DNA from: Sialis fuliginosa
Lineage: Eukaryota; Arthropoda; Insecta; Megaloptera; Sialidae
DNA: 64,000 nucleotides
Reading direction: 5' to 3'
Assembly: GCA_961205875.1 (NCBI GenBank)
Contig: OY540813.1
Span: forward strand, 31,095,001 to 31,159,000
Shown: one piece after another, positions 50,901 to 56,342 of the stretch
Position numbering within the stretch: the stretch's first letter is position 1
Layout: each line of letters begins with the position of its first letter
Made by a program: the position numbers and the translations under genes
The notes under the pieces: generated by a model
Databases searched by the model: none
What the model saw: the letters and a program-made list of their open reading frames with translations, nothing else
Told to the model about the DNA's origin: nothing

Positions 50901-53495
50901 ATCAACTGCCATATCAAACTACTCCAATCCGAAGCAATAATCGCTGCCGTTGGAAACTTCACCATACAACATACCACGTAAGTATATTAATAAAACTATT
51001 TCTCACCTAACACCTTAAACTGAATCTATTTTGTTTTAATTAACATGTTTTTATTAGCTTGACCTGTAGCTTCCTAATATTGCTACAAGTCACTTCTAAT
51101 TGTAGCATTGATTTGAAACTTTGCAAGCTTAAGCCGCGTTTACACTATGTAGTAAAATCTGCTACATAACATTTGCTTCATGTAGCAGTGCTAAATATAG
51201 CAAATATTATAAAACATTTGCTATATTTTTCAAATTGTACTCAAATGATACTGTCTTACATGTAGCAAAAATTATATAACATCCAGTATAATTGAATATG
51301 TCGAGGAGGAAAGACTTAATACTAGTGGCAACTATTACGGTATTTTTGGCATGTCATAGAAGGAAATGTAGGTTTTGGGTTCGGCCGTCGTTATTAGCTA
51401 GAGAAAAATACAGTATAAGTGATTTGCTAAAGGATTAAATGCAAATGTCTTTGGCGAGGAACCATCGTTGAAAAATGAAATAAGATGTGACAGTAGTTTC
51501 AAGAACTTCTTACGAATGAGAGCTGGGGATATCGTTGGGATATATCTATCTTTTAGCTCAATGTTACACTCCTGTTGAAATAAAGACAGGTATATCCAAA
51601 CGATGTTCTATCTATCTCTTTTTTGAAGACTTTGTTTTAGAATCAGATGCACAGTCCATGTTCTATATCTATGGTGGTAGAGTCAAAACAGTCTGCTTAC
51701 TTACGTCCGCACCAACACGCGGTCACCGCTCGAATTCGAATGAGAGAAACTGCTACATGTAGCAGATGCTAGAGAACCCAAACTACTTGTAACACTTGCT
51801 ACATATAGCAAAAGTCACATGTAGCTAATTTTTCTTTGATATTTACCGCCTCTGAATGGAAAACATAAATCTTGCTATATGTAGCACCAAAAAATGCTAC
51901 ATGTAACATTTGACATTTTTCCGTTTTCGTACTTATAGGAAGAGTTATATAACTTTTGTTATATAGCAGGTTTTGCTACATACTATAAACGCCGTTTTAT
52001 GCAATTCTGGTGGATGATGGAGGTAGTCGTAGGGACCCCTCAGTGGCTAAAATAAGCTCAAGCGTGTTTTTTAGTTTTATTTTTAAACAAGAATTTATTT
52101 ATTTACAGAATAAACGAAATGCATCCACGTGCTATAAGCACAGTGTCTGTATACGTGACCATCGCTGAGTCAACCTTTGAAATATTACACGATAAAGGAT
52201 TCGAGTTCCGTGACTGGAACAGGATTAACGTCGAACATAATGTATTCAAATACATTAGCGGTGAGGCAATGGATGTGATGCAATTCAATGATGCTGATTC
52301 CAGTGCTCGTGAGTTCCGTTTCCTGTCGAACGAACTATTCGGAGTCGTTGATAAAGGCTTGAAGTTCATCACAGATTTGATAAGCAAAAGTGATGTGTTA
52401 GAAATAAGGTCAGAACACAACTCGTTTGCCAAACAATGCCATTGTACAATGAAGGTATGGTTGGGGAATGTTTTTGGAACGAACGATATACCCGAATCGA
52501 TATTCGAAACTAGTTCCTGTAAGGTAGATTTAATGTTGTCGCGGTGCTTTAACGTTGCCGAAGGATATGTAAATATGAGAAATTTCACAGATCTTATTTG
52601 TGGAAAAGGAGAGGAAATCAAGTGTCTTCCTACGACGAAGGAAACACAGACCGTGATAGACAATGCTAGTAAAGAATACTCATTGAGATCTGCTGAAAAA
52701 TCCGAAAACAAGACGAAATTGATTTTAATAATAGTATTAAGTTTCGTTTTCTTTTGTGTATTTTGCACAGTAATAATCATGCTGTTGGTAAAAGGCAGTT
52801 TGTGGTTAAAGAGAAAAGGTTACTGTCTAAGATTTCGCGGTTTTGCGTACAGTACTAATGATGAAATGGGAACGACAGAAGCTGAAGACATTATGGTGAC
52901 TGTTGAAAATAAAATGAACGAACAAGAAGAAGAAGATACGTTCGAGGACGAACATCTTCCAGAAGAATTGACGCCTGAGTTATTACAGGTACTTCGTGAA
53001 AAACTCGACAATCCCGATACTTACAATGAAGCTAGGGAAATGATCGAGAAACTGTACGATCATTTTCTGATCGAGGATACATACAACACAAACGAAAATG
53101 CAGAACCTGAAGATGCGCATTTGTACGAAGAGTTAAACATGCGGCAGGTTCCACCTCCTCCTACTCCAATAAATGAAAGTGATAAGACTGTGGCTTCCAG
53201 GCCATTCAGTTTCTTGAGACTGATTGAGGAAAGGTTAAATCTTCCGTTTAGTGATGAACCGTCTACAAGTAGAGCATCTTCGAAACCAAAGACAATCCTT
53301 ATGGCGGAATATGCGGAACCCGTTGACGCCGATAGGTTAGCAGATAACCACGTCTACTCAGAACTTCCAGACCGTAGTACTCAAACTAACAATAATATTA
53401 AAGACAAAATGGCGTTCAGACCTTTACCAGATAAACCCAAACAACGTGATGATTTAGGGGAAGGCACATCATCTCAAGTGTCTAGAAGATTTTAA
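2722..53495 (+). CDS. LRR-type single-pass membrane protein, 5 exons
   Basis: Exons are 2722-2988, 45944-46141, 46961-47182, 50688-50977 and 52109-53495. Joined, they give 787 residues without a stop. Residues 1-35 hold a signal peptide; M14 (2761) is an alternative start just before MYLLLLVFYF. Cysteines 63, 68, 70 and 83 form an LRRNT-like cap, followed by 'LPVNVENLII'. Residues 95-430 are degenerate repeats of the type 'hxIxxxAFxxxxxL'. Cysteines 436, 438, 463, 472, 490 and 498 (QCHCTMKVWL) form an LRRCT-like cap. Residues 530-553 span the membrane, followed by KRK, which predicts an extracellular N-terminus. The tail of about 230 residues is acidic near 590-615 and carries YEEL (Y665), YSEL (Y742), PPPPTP (674-679) and PLPDKP (763-768). 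A cell-surface receptor or adhesion role is inferred. I do not recognise an ortholog. Confidence 0.85.
3120..4351. other. Start of intron 1; GC-rich patch
   Basis: Mostly AT-rich intron. A sharply GC-richer patch at 3188-3315 has imperfectly complementary edges (CTCCCACA near 3193 and TGTGGGGGCC near 3300) and several GGGGCC-like runs, so it is probably an old inserted element. 4120-4230 is also mixed-composition. No gene seen. Confidence 0.4.
4352..4520. repeat. Foldback MITE, about 169 bp
   Basis: The left arm (AGGTTATTTTAATGTGC, GTTCTAGCTTGT, ATTTAAATTT, AGTTCGAAAT) is mirrored by the right arm (ATTTCGAACT, ATTTAAATTT, ACAAGCTAGA, GCACACTAAAATAACC). Target duplication not clear. Confidence 0.75.
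5036..5175. mobile_element. PIF/Harbinger-type MITE, copy 1
   Basis: The terminal inverted repeats TGCCGTGTTTACACC and GGTCTAAACACGGCA are flanked on both sides by TAA (5033-5035 and 5176-5178), the 3-bp duplication typical of PIF/Harbinger elements. The interior matches the copy at 33944-34072, including TGCATTTTTAAA-type and ACACGATGTT-type blocks. It has no coding capacity. Confidence 0.75.
5609..6430 (-). mobile_element. Non-autonomous Helitron
   Basis: On the minus strand the element starts TCCTTAATATATATAAAG after an A and ends with a GC hairpin (CGCGAGCGAAGCCGCG), then a short spacer and CTAG before a T. This is the Helitron signature: 5' TC, 3' hairpin plus CTRR, insertion between A and T, no target duplication. 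A GC-rich stretch at 5866-5935 lies inside. A second copy lacking the 3' end is at 41523-42065. Confidence 0.7.
6431..8093. other. Intron 1, AT-rich; old repeat fragments
   Basis: No gene. 7290-7540 resembles decayed repeat (mixed composition, G-run AGGGGAGGGG). 7958-8030 matches, in reverse, the sequence at about 47262-47350 that precedes the GTCAG-rich repeat there, so it is an edge fragment of the same repeat family. Confidence 0.45.
8094..8697. mobile_element. Tc1/mariner-type MITE, 604 bp
   Basis: The ends GGGTCGAGTGGGGTAAA and TTTACCTCAGTTGACCC form inverted repeats and are flanked by TA on both sides (8092-8093 and 8698-8699). The motif GGGTAAAAGTGAAACA and its complement recur internally near 8125-8150, 8460-8500 and 8515, possible subterminal transposase-binding repeats. 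No open frame of note. Confidence 0.75.
8698..10705. other. Intron 1, AT-rich; one GC-richer island
   Basis: 8890-9125 is distinctly less AT-rich and contains a CRE-like TGACGTAA (about 9012). It has no open frame, so a regulatory island or decayed repeat are both possible. The rest is low-complexity AT sequence. Confidence 0.4.
10706..11090. repeat. Interspersed repeat with hairpin, copy 1
   Basis: It shares long blocks with 19545-19900, including TTTTACCTGCCTTAACGGCA, CTTTTACAACAAAAATTT, TTCTCTACGTTTGACA and CAATTTTCGATGTTCA. Within it, 10878-10990 folds on itself: TGCATAAAAAAATCATGTGT pairs with ACACATGATTTTTTTATGCA around a 22-nt-scale loop. Class unknown. Confidence 0.7.
11686..12213 (+). 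mobile_element. TTAA-flanked MITE family, copy 1
   Basis: About 528 bp and nearly identical to copies at 32994-33534 (same strand) and 59412-59952 (opposite strand). Ends TAGGTATGATGCC and GGCATCATGCCTA are inverted repeats; the flanking TTAA has decayed here. The interior carries two TGACGTCA-type sites (near 11855 and 12035). It lacks the CCC start typical of piggyBac. Confidence 0.8.
12214..14040. other. Intron 1, AT-rich
   Basis: No gene or clear element. 13868-13947 is an imperfect hairpin (CATTTTGAAAATAA with TTATTTTCAAAATG). 13747 CAGGGCCGG resembles an hAT end, but no partner was found. Confidence 0.4.
14041..14400 (+). repeat. GTCAG-rich interspersed repeat, copy 1
   Basis: It begins CAGGGGTCAAAACTGGTCAG and is rich in GTCAGTTTT and GTCAGTAAAA motifs. 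The same sequence recurs at 47350-47793, where about 150 bp is inserted. No coding capacity. Confidence 0.75.
14401..15430. other. Intron 1, no gene seen
   Basis: AT-rich, with a modest GC-richer patch at 14880-15010 (several ACACACCC/GGGGTACA blocks) that has no open frame. Confidence 0.4.
15431..15725. repeat. Foldback repeat, about 295 bp
   Basis: The left arm (GGAACATCGATTT, GGCAATTTTCAAAATT, TGTTACACAAA, GTAGCTTTATCTATC) is mirrored on the right (GATAGATAAAGCTAC, TTTGTGTAACA, AATTTTGAAAATTGCC, AAATCGATGTTGTACC), with a loop near 15547-15570. Confidence 0.75.
15726..16426. other. Intron 1, no gene seen
   Basis: AT-rich; 16020-16130 is slightly GC-richer. Nothing annotatable. Confidence 0.4.
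16427..17134. repeat. Long palindrome carrying satellite-related sequence
   Basis: Bounded by CCCGGG at 16427-16432 and 17129-17134. Arms of about 310 bp (16427-16743 and 16826-17134) are near-perfect complements and share GTTGATCTTCATTTTGGAAC, TTCATCTGTGACAG-type and ATTCGATCC-type blocks. The unpaired centre (about 80 bp) and inner arms match, in reverse, parts of the 408-bp satellite at 17671-18680. No open frame. Confidence 0.8.
17231..18987. mobile_element. hAT-type non-autonomous element, 1757 bp
   Basis: The ends CAGAGTTGGGCA and TGCCCAACTCTG are inverted and hAT-like. They are flanked by a perfect 8-bp duplication, CCGTATAA (17223-17230 and 18988-18995), the hAT hallmark. The outer arms (17231 to about 17541, and about 18680-18987) are inverted copies filled with CGAATAA/TTATTCG motifs. 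Between them lies one inverted partial satellite unit and about 2.5 direct units of 408-409 bp. There is no transposase, so it would have depended on another copy. Confidence 0.85.
17671..18680 (+). repeat. 408-bp tandem satellite inside the hAT element
   Basis: The phrase TCATCTGTGA recurs at 17671, 18080 and 18488, giving units of 409 and 408 bp plus a partial third. Units are nearly identical, including GGGCGAGTTGTGAGTTTATT, ACACGGGCCT, TTTCTGTTTCGCTACTTATG and GATAGAGGGTTGTTTTGCCC. Each unit also holds a duplicated ATACGGGCCT...ATATCACT phrase. Confidence 0.85.
19545..19900. repeat. Interspersed repeat with hairpin, copy 2
   Basis: Related to 10706-11090. It keeps a perfect 16-bp hairpin, ATCATGTGTGTATGTT with AACATACACACATGAT (about 19793-19850), around ACCTGCCTCAACGG. 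It differs by an inserted stretch near 19720-19785. Confidence 0.7.
19601..19620 (-). repeat. Short telomere-type (TTAGG) run
   Basis: ACCTAACCTAACCTAACC is three and a half units of the insect telomeric repeat in CCTAA orientation. The homologous position in copy 1 has only ACCTAAC, so the run expanded locally. Confidence 0.6.
19901..22217. other. Intron 1, AT-rich; one perfect palindrome
   Basis: No gene. Two modest plus-strand open frames (20071-20274, 20308-20574) are low-complexity and have no homology I recognise. 20746-20761 is a perfect 16-bp palindrome, GTAAACAGCTGTTTAC, with a central E-box and forkhead-like halves. Confidence 0.4.
22218..22426. repeat. Foldback MITE, about 209 bp
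   Basis: Arms beginning CACACGGAGAAAAATGGAAGT-like sequence are mirrored by a right end of TATTTTTTTCCGTG. Inner blocks TTATTCATAAATAATAAA and TTTATTATTTATGAATAA pair. Confidence 0.75.
22928..23481 (+). mobile_element. Tc1-like element, internally deleted
   Basis: The ends CACTACCGTGCAAAAGTCTT and AAGACTTTTGCACGGCAGTG are classic Tc1-type inverted repeats, flanked by TA (22926-22927 and 23482-23483). The element is 554 bp, against about 1.3-1.7 kb for a full Tc1-like element. It retains only the start of the transposase gene. Confidence 0.9.
23335..23454 (+). pseudogene. Tc1-like transposase N-terminal fragment
   Basis: A 39-codon open frame starts at ATG 23335 and ends at TAG 23454, next to the 3' inverted repeat. 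It reads like the first helix-turn-helix of Tc1-family transposases: DREKRAVICSYHSDG followed by FSLRKISSKLKIPKS. The second DNA-binding helix set and the DDE/DDD catalytic core are missing through internal deletion. Confidence 0.8.
23484..24091. other. Intron 1, AT-rich
   Basis: No gene or element recognised. Confidence 0.4.
24092..24240 (-). repeat. Interspersed repeat, copy B (hammerhead-core-like)
   Basis: Inverted copy of 275-387, more complete. Its two sides, AGATCTTGGTTTCTGGGTGT and ACACCCAGAAGCCAAGATC, pair as an outer stem (about 24091-24113 with 24196-24217) that encloses the CTGAAGA...GAAACG core. Confidence 0.65.
24241..27550. other. Intron 1, long AT-rich stretch
   Basis: Mostly low-complexity AT sequence. 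24860-25090 is a GC-richer patch without an open frame. A (GTAT)n microsatellite lies near 26430-26450. No gene seen. Confidence 0.4.
27555..28084. mobile_element. piggyBac-like non-autonomous element
   Basis: The right end, read inward, is CCCTTAACTGCCAATGTGGG, a piggyBac-like terminus. The left end, CTCTTAGCTG, is its imperfect partner, with a second block CTGCCACACTGGGGTC inside. TTAA flanks both sides (27551-27554 and 28085-28088). Length 530 bp, no transposase. Confidence 0.7.
28089..29603. other. Intron 1, no gene seen
   Basis: AT-rich, without clear repeats. Confidence 0.4.
29607..30145. mobile_element. Foldback element with TTA duplication
   Basis: The ends CAGATCGGGAGCCGGTAAC and GTTACCGGCTCCTGATCTA are inverted, with TTA on both sides (29604-29606 and 30146-30148). 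Nested inner arms (ATTTAAATAAGTTTTAT, GCCGTTATCACGGAATTG and their complements) make most of the 539 bp palindromic. Short open frames inside are by-products of the palindrome. Confidence 0.75.
30149..30789. other. Intron 1, AT-rich
   Basis: Nothing recognised. Confidence 0.4.
30790..31165 (+). repeat. Interspersed repeat, copy 1
   Basis: Matches 35040-35775 in the same orientation: GTTGGGTCTGG, ATTTTGACGTTTGCA, AATTTCGAACTAATATTTTT, GAAGCACTGTGCATTTACTT and GGCAGATGTTTTT. The other copy is longer by about 200 bp near 35280-35500. Class unknown. Confidence 0.7.
31166..32032. other. Intron 1, no gene seen
   Basis: AT-rich; 31370-31510 is less AT-rich but not open. Confidence 0.4.
32033..32563. 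mobile_element. TA-flanked foldback element, 531 bp
   Basis: The left end (ACTCTATTTCATTTAAGAAT, GCAGTGGTTGCCG, TTTTGACGGTA) is mirrored at the right (TACCGTCAAAA, CGGCAACCACTGC, ATTCTTAAATGAAATAGAGT). TA flanks both ends (32031-32032 and 32564-32565). Confidence 0.8.
32564..32993. other. Intron 1, mixed-composition island
   Basis: 32630-32830 is much less AT-rich than its surroundings. It holds a (CA)n run (32740-32755), a CACGTG E-box (32764-32769) and AGATCAAAG (about 32799), a TCF/Pangolin-like site. It has no open frame with splice signals, so it is a candidate regulatory island. Confidence 0.35.
32994..33534 (+). mobile_element. TTAA-flanked MITE family, copy 2
   Basis: 541 bp with ends TAGGCATAATGCC and GGCATCATGCCTA, and TTAA intact on the left (32990-32993). 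Very similar to copies 1 and 3. Confidence 0.85.
33944..34072. mobile_element. PIF/Harbinger-type MITE, copy 2
   Basis: TGCCGTGTTTAGACC and GGTCTAAACACGACA ends with TTA on both sides (33941-33943 and 34073-34075). A poly-A run (33960-33979) lies inside. A third, truncated copy (TGCTGTGTTAACATC) starts at 38134. Confidence 0.75.
34144..34411 (+). mobile_element. Short non-autonomous Helitron
   Basis: Starts TCCATACTAATATTATAAAT after an A and ends GCGGACAAAGTCGC hairpin, spacer, CTAG before a T. The inner boilerplate (GCGAAAGTGACTGTCTG, AAGGACATGGGCTACTTTGT) belongs to a family common in Lepidoptera and other insects. 268 bp. Confidence 0.75.
34412..35039. other. Intron 1, AT-rich
   Basis: Nothing recognised. 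Confidence 0.4.
35040..35775 (+). repeat. Interspersed repeat, copy 2
   Basis: Longer copy of 30790-31165. It begins with an extra stretch (CTGAACCGATATTAATGAAA) found widely at the ends of insect non-autonomous elements. Confidence 0.65.
35776..36370. other. Intron 1, mixed composition
   Basis: A minus-strand frame of 123 codons (35908-36279) is open and slightly GC-richer, but I see no family, signal or splice context. It may be a decayed transposon segment. Confidence 0.3.
36371..36800. repeat. Decayed interspersed repeat
   Basis: Contains the phrase AAAATCGGTCCAGCAGATTT, characteristic of tails of insect interspersed elements, followed by AT-rich sequence. Boundaries and class unclear. 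Confidence 0.35.
36906..36949. repeat. Perfect 20-bp-stem hairpin
   Basis: CTCAAAATACTAATTTAAAT is followed after ATTA by its exact complement. Such AT palindromes can extrude as cruciforms. Confidence 0.9.
36950..39499. other. Intron 1, AT-rich; decayed repeats
   Basis: No gene. 38540-39060 resembles 39850-40040 (GGGGC...AATTTTTGTCTG-type blocks), so an old duplication or the edge of a larger element. 39200-39370 is a GC-richer patch without an open frame. Confidence 0.4.
39500..40569. mobile_element. TA-flanked element, 1070 bp
   Basis: The ends CATATGAGGCGTTTATTTTG and CAAAATAAACGCCTCATATG are perfectly inverted, with TA outside (39498-39499 and 40570-40571). The motif AAAGTGG(C/T)(C/T)TAAGTCCA and its complement occur four times (near 39520, 39640, 40365 and 40535). 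No transposase. Confidence 0.85.
40572..41522. other. Intron 1, AT-rich
   Basis: Nothing recognised; one minus-strand frame (40670-40918) is unsupported. Confidence 0.4.
41523..42065 (+). mobile_element. Helitron copy lacking its 3' end
   Basis: Matches the element at 5609-6430 in the opposite orientation, beginning TCTTAATATATG and including GAGAACCACTTATCC, TAGGTTATAGGATATA-type and TTTGCCCTTTACA-type blocks. It stops near CCTAAGCAATAATT, before the hairpin and CTAG. Confidence 0.65.
42066..43313. other. Intron 1, AT-rich
   Basis: A 70-codon plus-strand frame (42222-42434) has a hydrophobic start but no other support. Nothing else seen. Confidence 0.35.
43314..43983. mobile_element. Foldback element, about 670 bp
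   Basis: Arms of about 130 bp: ACAAACTTTCAGGAG, GGACATTAAAA, AATAAACCCATGTCCGCAAA, AAAGAAAGGACCCC on the left and complements on the right. Flanked by TA-containing sequence on both sides. Confidence 0.75.
43984..45530. other. Intron 1; GC-richer island and hAT-like scrap
   Basis: 44380-44530 is a GC-richer island with an initiator-like TTCAGTGG (A at 44458), 1.4 kb before exon 2. 44710-45005 contains facing fragments TTGCGGAACCC and GAACCCCGGTGTTCCGCGAA, reminiscent of decayed hAT ends, plus a poly-A run. No supported gene. Confidence 0.35.
45531..45862. repeat. Foldback MITE, 332 bp, before exon 2
   Basis: TGCCCGGTATTATAAAGGAC, TAACAAAATTTGTTAGCTA on the left pair with TTAGCTAACAAATTTGTTAA and GTCCTTTATGATACCGGACA on the right. 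It ends 81 bp before exon 2. Confidence 0.8.
45944..46141 (+). CDS. Exon 2: first repeats
   Basis: Acceptor TTTTATTCCAG, donor GAG|GTAAAT, phase 0 at both ends, 66 codons (residues 90-155). It completes the LRRNT-to-repeat junction (TSLPVNVENLIIRGG) and gives AFSRFREVPHIELHH, a leucine-rich-type repeat. Confidence 0.85.
46142..46960 (+). other. Intron 2
   Basis: 819 bp, AT-rich, GT...AG. The minus-strand frame across it (46527-46865) is low-complexity and unsupported. Confidence 0.7.
46961..47182 (+). CDS. Exon 3: repeats
   Basis: Acceptor TTTCAATACAG, donor AAG|GTCAGT, phase 0, 74 codons (residues 156-229). Contains ISDCGEVIVETDSF and AHLLLQKNAFSYLLDLKVQ, each a repeat-like unit, and ends in a basic GRHGPTTK segment. 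Confidence 0.85.
47262..47793 (+). repeat. GTCAG-rich interspersed repeat, copy 2
   Basis: Matches 14041-14400 from 47350 on; the upstream part (47262-47349) matches 7958-8030 in reverse. Located in intron 3. Confidence 0.7.
47595..47743. mobile_element. Insertion of about 149 bp in repeat copy 2
   Basis: Copy 1 of the repeat is uninterrupted here, while copy 2 has extra sequence bordered by ACATAA on both sides (47589-47594 and 47744-47749), a probable 6-bp target duplication. Class unknown. Confidence 0.5.
47794..50009. other. Intron 3, AT-rich
   Basis: No gene. 49639-49674 is a hairpin with a perfect 13-bp stem (ATTCAGAGGGAGT) and 10-nt loop. 47810-47960 is mixed-composition decayed repeat. 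Confidence 0.45.
50010..50631. mobile_element. Large foldback element before exon 4
   Basis: 622 bp, almost all palindromic: ATGTTTTAGCTTTGGATCAA, CCAAAATTTCAGACTCATAG, ATCAAACCTGTGGACGGCGC and AAACCGAGTCTTTTTC on the left, exact complements on the right. Ends GAGTGTTT and AAACACCC, TA on both sides. It ends 56 bp before exon 4. Confidence 0.85.
50688..50977 (+). CDS. Exon 4: repeats
   Basis: Acceptor TTTTTTTACAG, donor CAC|GTAAGT. 290 nt, phase 0 in and phase 2 out (residues 230-325 plus a split codon). Repeat-like units: IIPSLPRNTFSSAAEILVIN, IRNIRQEAFKTNTLTRVAF and IETKTFPESTLLHDLEFIN. Confidence 0.9.
51132..51996 (+). mobile_element. PIF/Harbinger-like element in intron 4
   Basis: The ends AGCCGCGTTTACACTATGTA and TACATACTATAAACGCCGTT are inverted, with TTA on both sides (51129-51131 and 51997-51999). 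The motif GCTACATGTAGC and variants repeat many times near both ends. A decayed transposase start lies inside. 865 bp. Confidence 0.75.
51298..51530 (+). pseudogene. Harbinger transposase N-terminal remnant
   Basis: From ATG 51298 the frame reads MSRRKDLILVATITV, then RFWVRPSLLAREKYSISD, the R(R/F)WV start seen in HARBI1-like transposases. A stop (about 51436) and frame change follow. The next frame gives SSFKNFLRMRA, matching the family's 'F..FLRM' segment. The DDE nuclease domain is absent. Confidence 0.7.
52109..53495 (+). CDS. Exon 5: LRRCT, membrane span, cytoplasmic tail
   Basis: Acceptor ATTTATTTACAG; the first base completes a Thr codon, then 461 codons to TAA at 53493. The extracellular part ends with the cysteine cap (QCHCTMKVWL ... 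CGKGEEIKC), the span is LILIIVLSFVFFCVFCTVII, and the tail contains EEEDTFEDEHLPEEL, PPPPTP, LYEEL and VYSEL. The long minus-strand frame opposite it is a shadow. Confidence 0.95.
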
Positions 53496-53551
53496 AATTG
53501 ATCTCTGTGAGAGTGGAGTCTATACAGACTTTGTGAGATAATAATAATTTA

Positions 53552-53600
53552 AATAAAATATTAAAGTGATCAGACTTAGACTGGATTCAAAATAAATAAA
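53552..53600 (+). terminator. Candidate polyadenylation signals
   Basis: AATAAA occurs at 53552 and twice near 53591-53600, within 105 bp of the stop. Later AATAAA copies, for example 54761, are also possible, so the 3' end is not fixed. Confidence 0.4.
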
Positions 53601-54351
53601 TAGTTGTTGATGGATATTTAATAAATATGTTTAAAATAGTGATCGATTAGTTCTTGCTGTAAGACACGTCCTATTTCACGTAAGCATTCCATTTTTCTAC
53701 GTAATGGGATAACATATTTTTAATATAATAAATGCCTTAGTAAACAGACCATAGTTCGTAAAACAATAACAAAATAAATTCTTAAGGTCTGTACTTTTAA
53801 TGTTATTTAACGAATTTTGCTTATATATTTTTATGGAAAAAGTGTTTCAGATTAAATTCATTTCAGTGTATATACTATGTAAATTGTTATAAGAAAATTT
53901 CCTACATATTATTATTTTTATTGAGAAAATTTTGTCTTGTTTAATTTACACCTTGTATATATTTTTGCAAAGTAAGATCATATTAGATATCATTTTAATT
54001 ATAAACAAAAGCTAAGGGTGTAGTAACAAAATATAACAATAATTTGTTTCACAATTACGACAGTTGTAATGAAGACAAAATAATAATAACTACTAATTGC
54101 CATATATATATTTTAACTTTATAAATGGTCATAAGGTAGTTAATTTCTATTACCTTTTACCTTTTTATATTAAAAAACACTGTGATATTCGCTTCCAAAT
54201 CCACCAAAATAAAATCCAAGAATAACTAATTTATGATAAAACATTTTAAAAAATTTTTCTTTGAATAAATAAAAAAAGGTGGGTGGATTTGTGTAATACC
54301 TAAGAATAGTCATTAGTAGTAAATTGTAGTTGCACTGTACATAATATATGT
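53601..54351. other. 3' UTR or downstream AT-rich DNA
   Basis: No gene; may be part of a long 3' UTR. Confidence 0.4.
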
Positions 54352-54516
54352 ATATACAATCAGCCCTCGATATTATGATTATTTTTCAATTACTATAACG
54401 TTTTATTAAAATTATTATAAGATATTGAATCTGCAGTTGATTTCATCAATAAAAGAATACTTAGAAATTTAATTTTTATAAAAAAATCATATCGAGGGTT
54501 TATTGCCTATATATTA
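54352..54516. repeat. Small inverted-repeat element
   Basis: CAATCAGCCCTCGATAT and ATATCGAGGGTTTATTG face each other about 115 bp apart, with ATGATTATTTTT/AAAAAAATCAT inside. Confidence 0.55.
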
Positions 54517-55600
54517 TAAATAAATAAATCTCACTATCAGAATAAATATTTATCTCAAGAACCAAAAATTTTCAATTTCAATTGAATAAGGAATAAGCAA
54601 AAAAGGTAAAACTATTTAAAATGAGAATTTTTGGTTTGAAAATCTGAATATATAATCTTTATATAAAAAATCTCTTGATTTCCCGAGAGAGCTTATAATG
54701 ATATTTTGTACATTTTGTAAGTAATTATAACAAATTTGATGTAAATGCTTTATACAGTGAAATAAAAACATATATATACATTACAAGTTCTGTATTTTCT
54801 TTACCAGTTTGCAGCGACAAGATTCCCTATAAGGGTCGGCTGATTGACAAGAAATGTTTATGTAACTCCAGGATTGTTGCTACCAATGAATTAAGACTTC
54901 TATATTCGATTCTCACGGAGGTTTTGCTACTGGAACGGGACAGATACTTAGCAGCAAACGGATAAAAATAATGTACATACTTACATACATATTTATATAG
55001 AAGGGACAATCAATGAAAAAAGTATCTAATTATATTTTGGAAGGCTTTTCAGCGAATTTTGAACATTACTCGTGAGGTATTTCCGCTTGAATATTTATAA
55101 ATTTGTCTAATAATAAATAAAAAGTATAAGAACATTAAGTTTAAGATTCAAAACACATGTAACGTTTAACAGTCGCCAATGAAGAAGAAGTTAGGTTAGA
55201 TAATATAATTCCAGTTAATATTCGAAATAAGGGTTAAGAACAAATATATGTATACAAAATTAGATAAATTATAATTTTCGTTGGTTTAAAAAAAGGTTCA
55301 GAAACAAATATACATATTATACAACTGTTTCTTTTCAATGAATTTCGTCTAAAAGAAGTACATTGTTTTACAGTATTTCTTGTAACTTATTTTAATAAAA
55401 CAAAGGGCAAACATTATGAAAGAAATAATACGTAAATAGTCAACATAATACATTGGTGATGACGGTGTTAAAGAAGACACGTTCACGGCCGATGCGCGCG
55501 TGCATTTGCCACGTTCACAGAAATAGCGCCCGGTTATATTTGGCTCATCGAAACGTCTTTTTAGCAACAAACAATTCACTCGATCGCGTGTTTATTTAAG
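54517..55600. other. Intergenic, AT-rich, then GC-richer
   Basis: No supported gene. 55455-55560 is GC-rich (GCGCGCG, GGCGCTATTTC-type) and probably belongs to the promoter region described next. Confidence 0.4.
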
Positions 55601-55700
55601 CAATTTTTGTTTCGCTATCTCCGTGCGCAATGTCAACCTAACGCCGGTTGTCAGTCTCGCTAGATTTGTACAGTTCAGAAACGTAACAAGATTGAAGAGG
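55591..55700 (+). promoter_or_regulatory. Possible promoter with short non-coding first exon
   Basis: TCAGTC at 55651-55656 fits an arthropod initiator, downstream of a GC-rich stretch. 37 bp on, GAAGAG|GTAAAC (donor near 55690) could end a short untranslated exon. No DPE or well-placed TATA box. No downstream plus-strand gene was identified. Confidence 0.25.
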
Positions 55701-56342
55701 TAAACGAACAAATAATTAATTTAAAAGAATACCCAAAATTCCTGAATGAGATGAAATCATGCTTGTACTAACAGTAAACCAGGGTTGGTCCCCCACTGGG
55801 TAACTCAACTTAATTCAAATTTTCAGATTCTTATTATACATTTTTTTATGTTCTTGAGAGTATTACAGAACTAATACTAAAAATATTTCAAATATAAGAA
55901 AAATATTTTCGAACATGGAAGTCATGTATTATTCTCTATACCGTTAATTTTATTATCTTTTGTATTCTGGACCCAGTTTGAATATGAAATTAAAATTAAA
56001 TTATTTCAATATTTTTACGTATACTGAGCATTACCAGAGAAACATTTAATTATGCTTGTCGAGTTTCAAAACAGATCTGGAAAAAAAACGGAAACCATTT
56101 TGAACAGTTAATTAAAAATAATATTTTTTTATTTAGTTATTAGGCAATTCAAAAAAGACATATAGGAAAGTATATTTGGAAATTCAAAGAACCTTTTTTT
56201 ATATAATGAAAACACTGAAGTCAATTTTCCTTTTTTAGAAGCAATCAATCACAATTTATACACAATTTTAGTACAATTTTTCTTTGTAAAAATGTATATT
56301 TTAAATACATAATAACAGTTTAATTGTGTGCATGAATATATA

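Noticed and set aside
52103-52780. 225-codon open frame on the minus strand
   Set aside because: It lies exactly opposite exon 5 of the plus-strand gene and is a shadow of that coding sequence.
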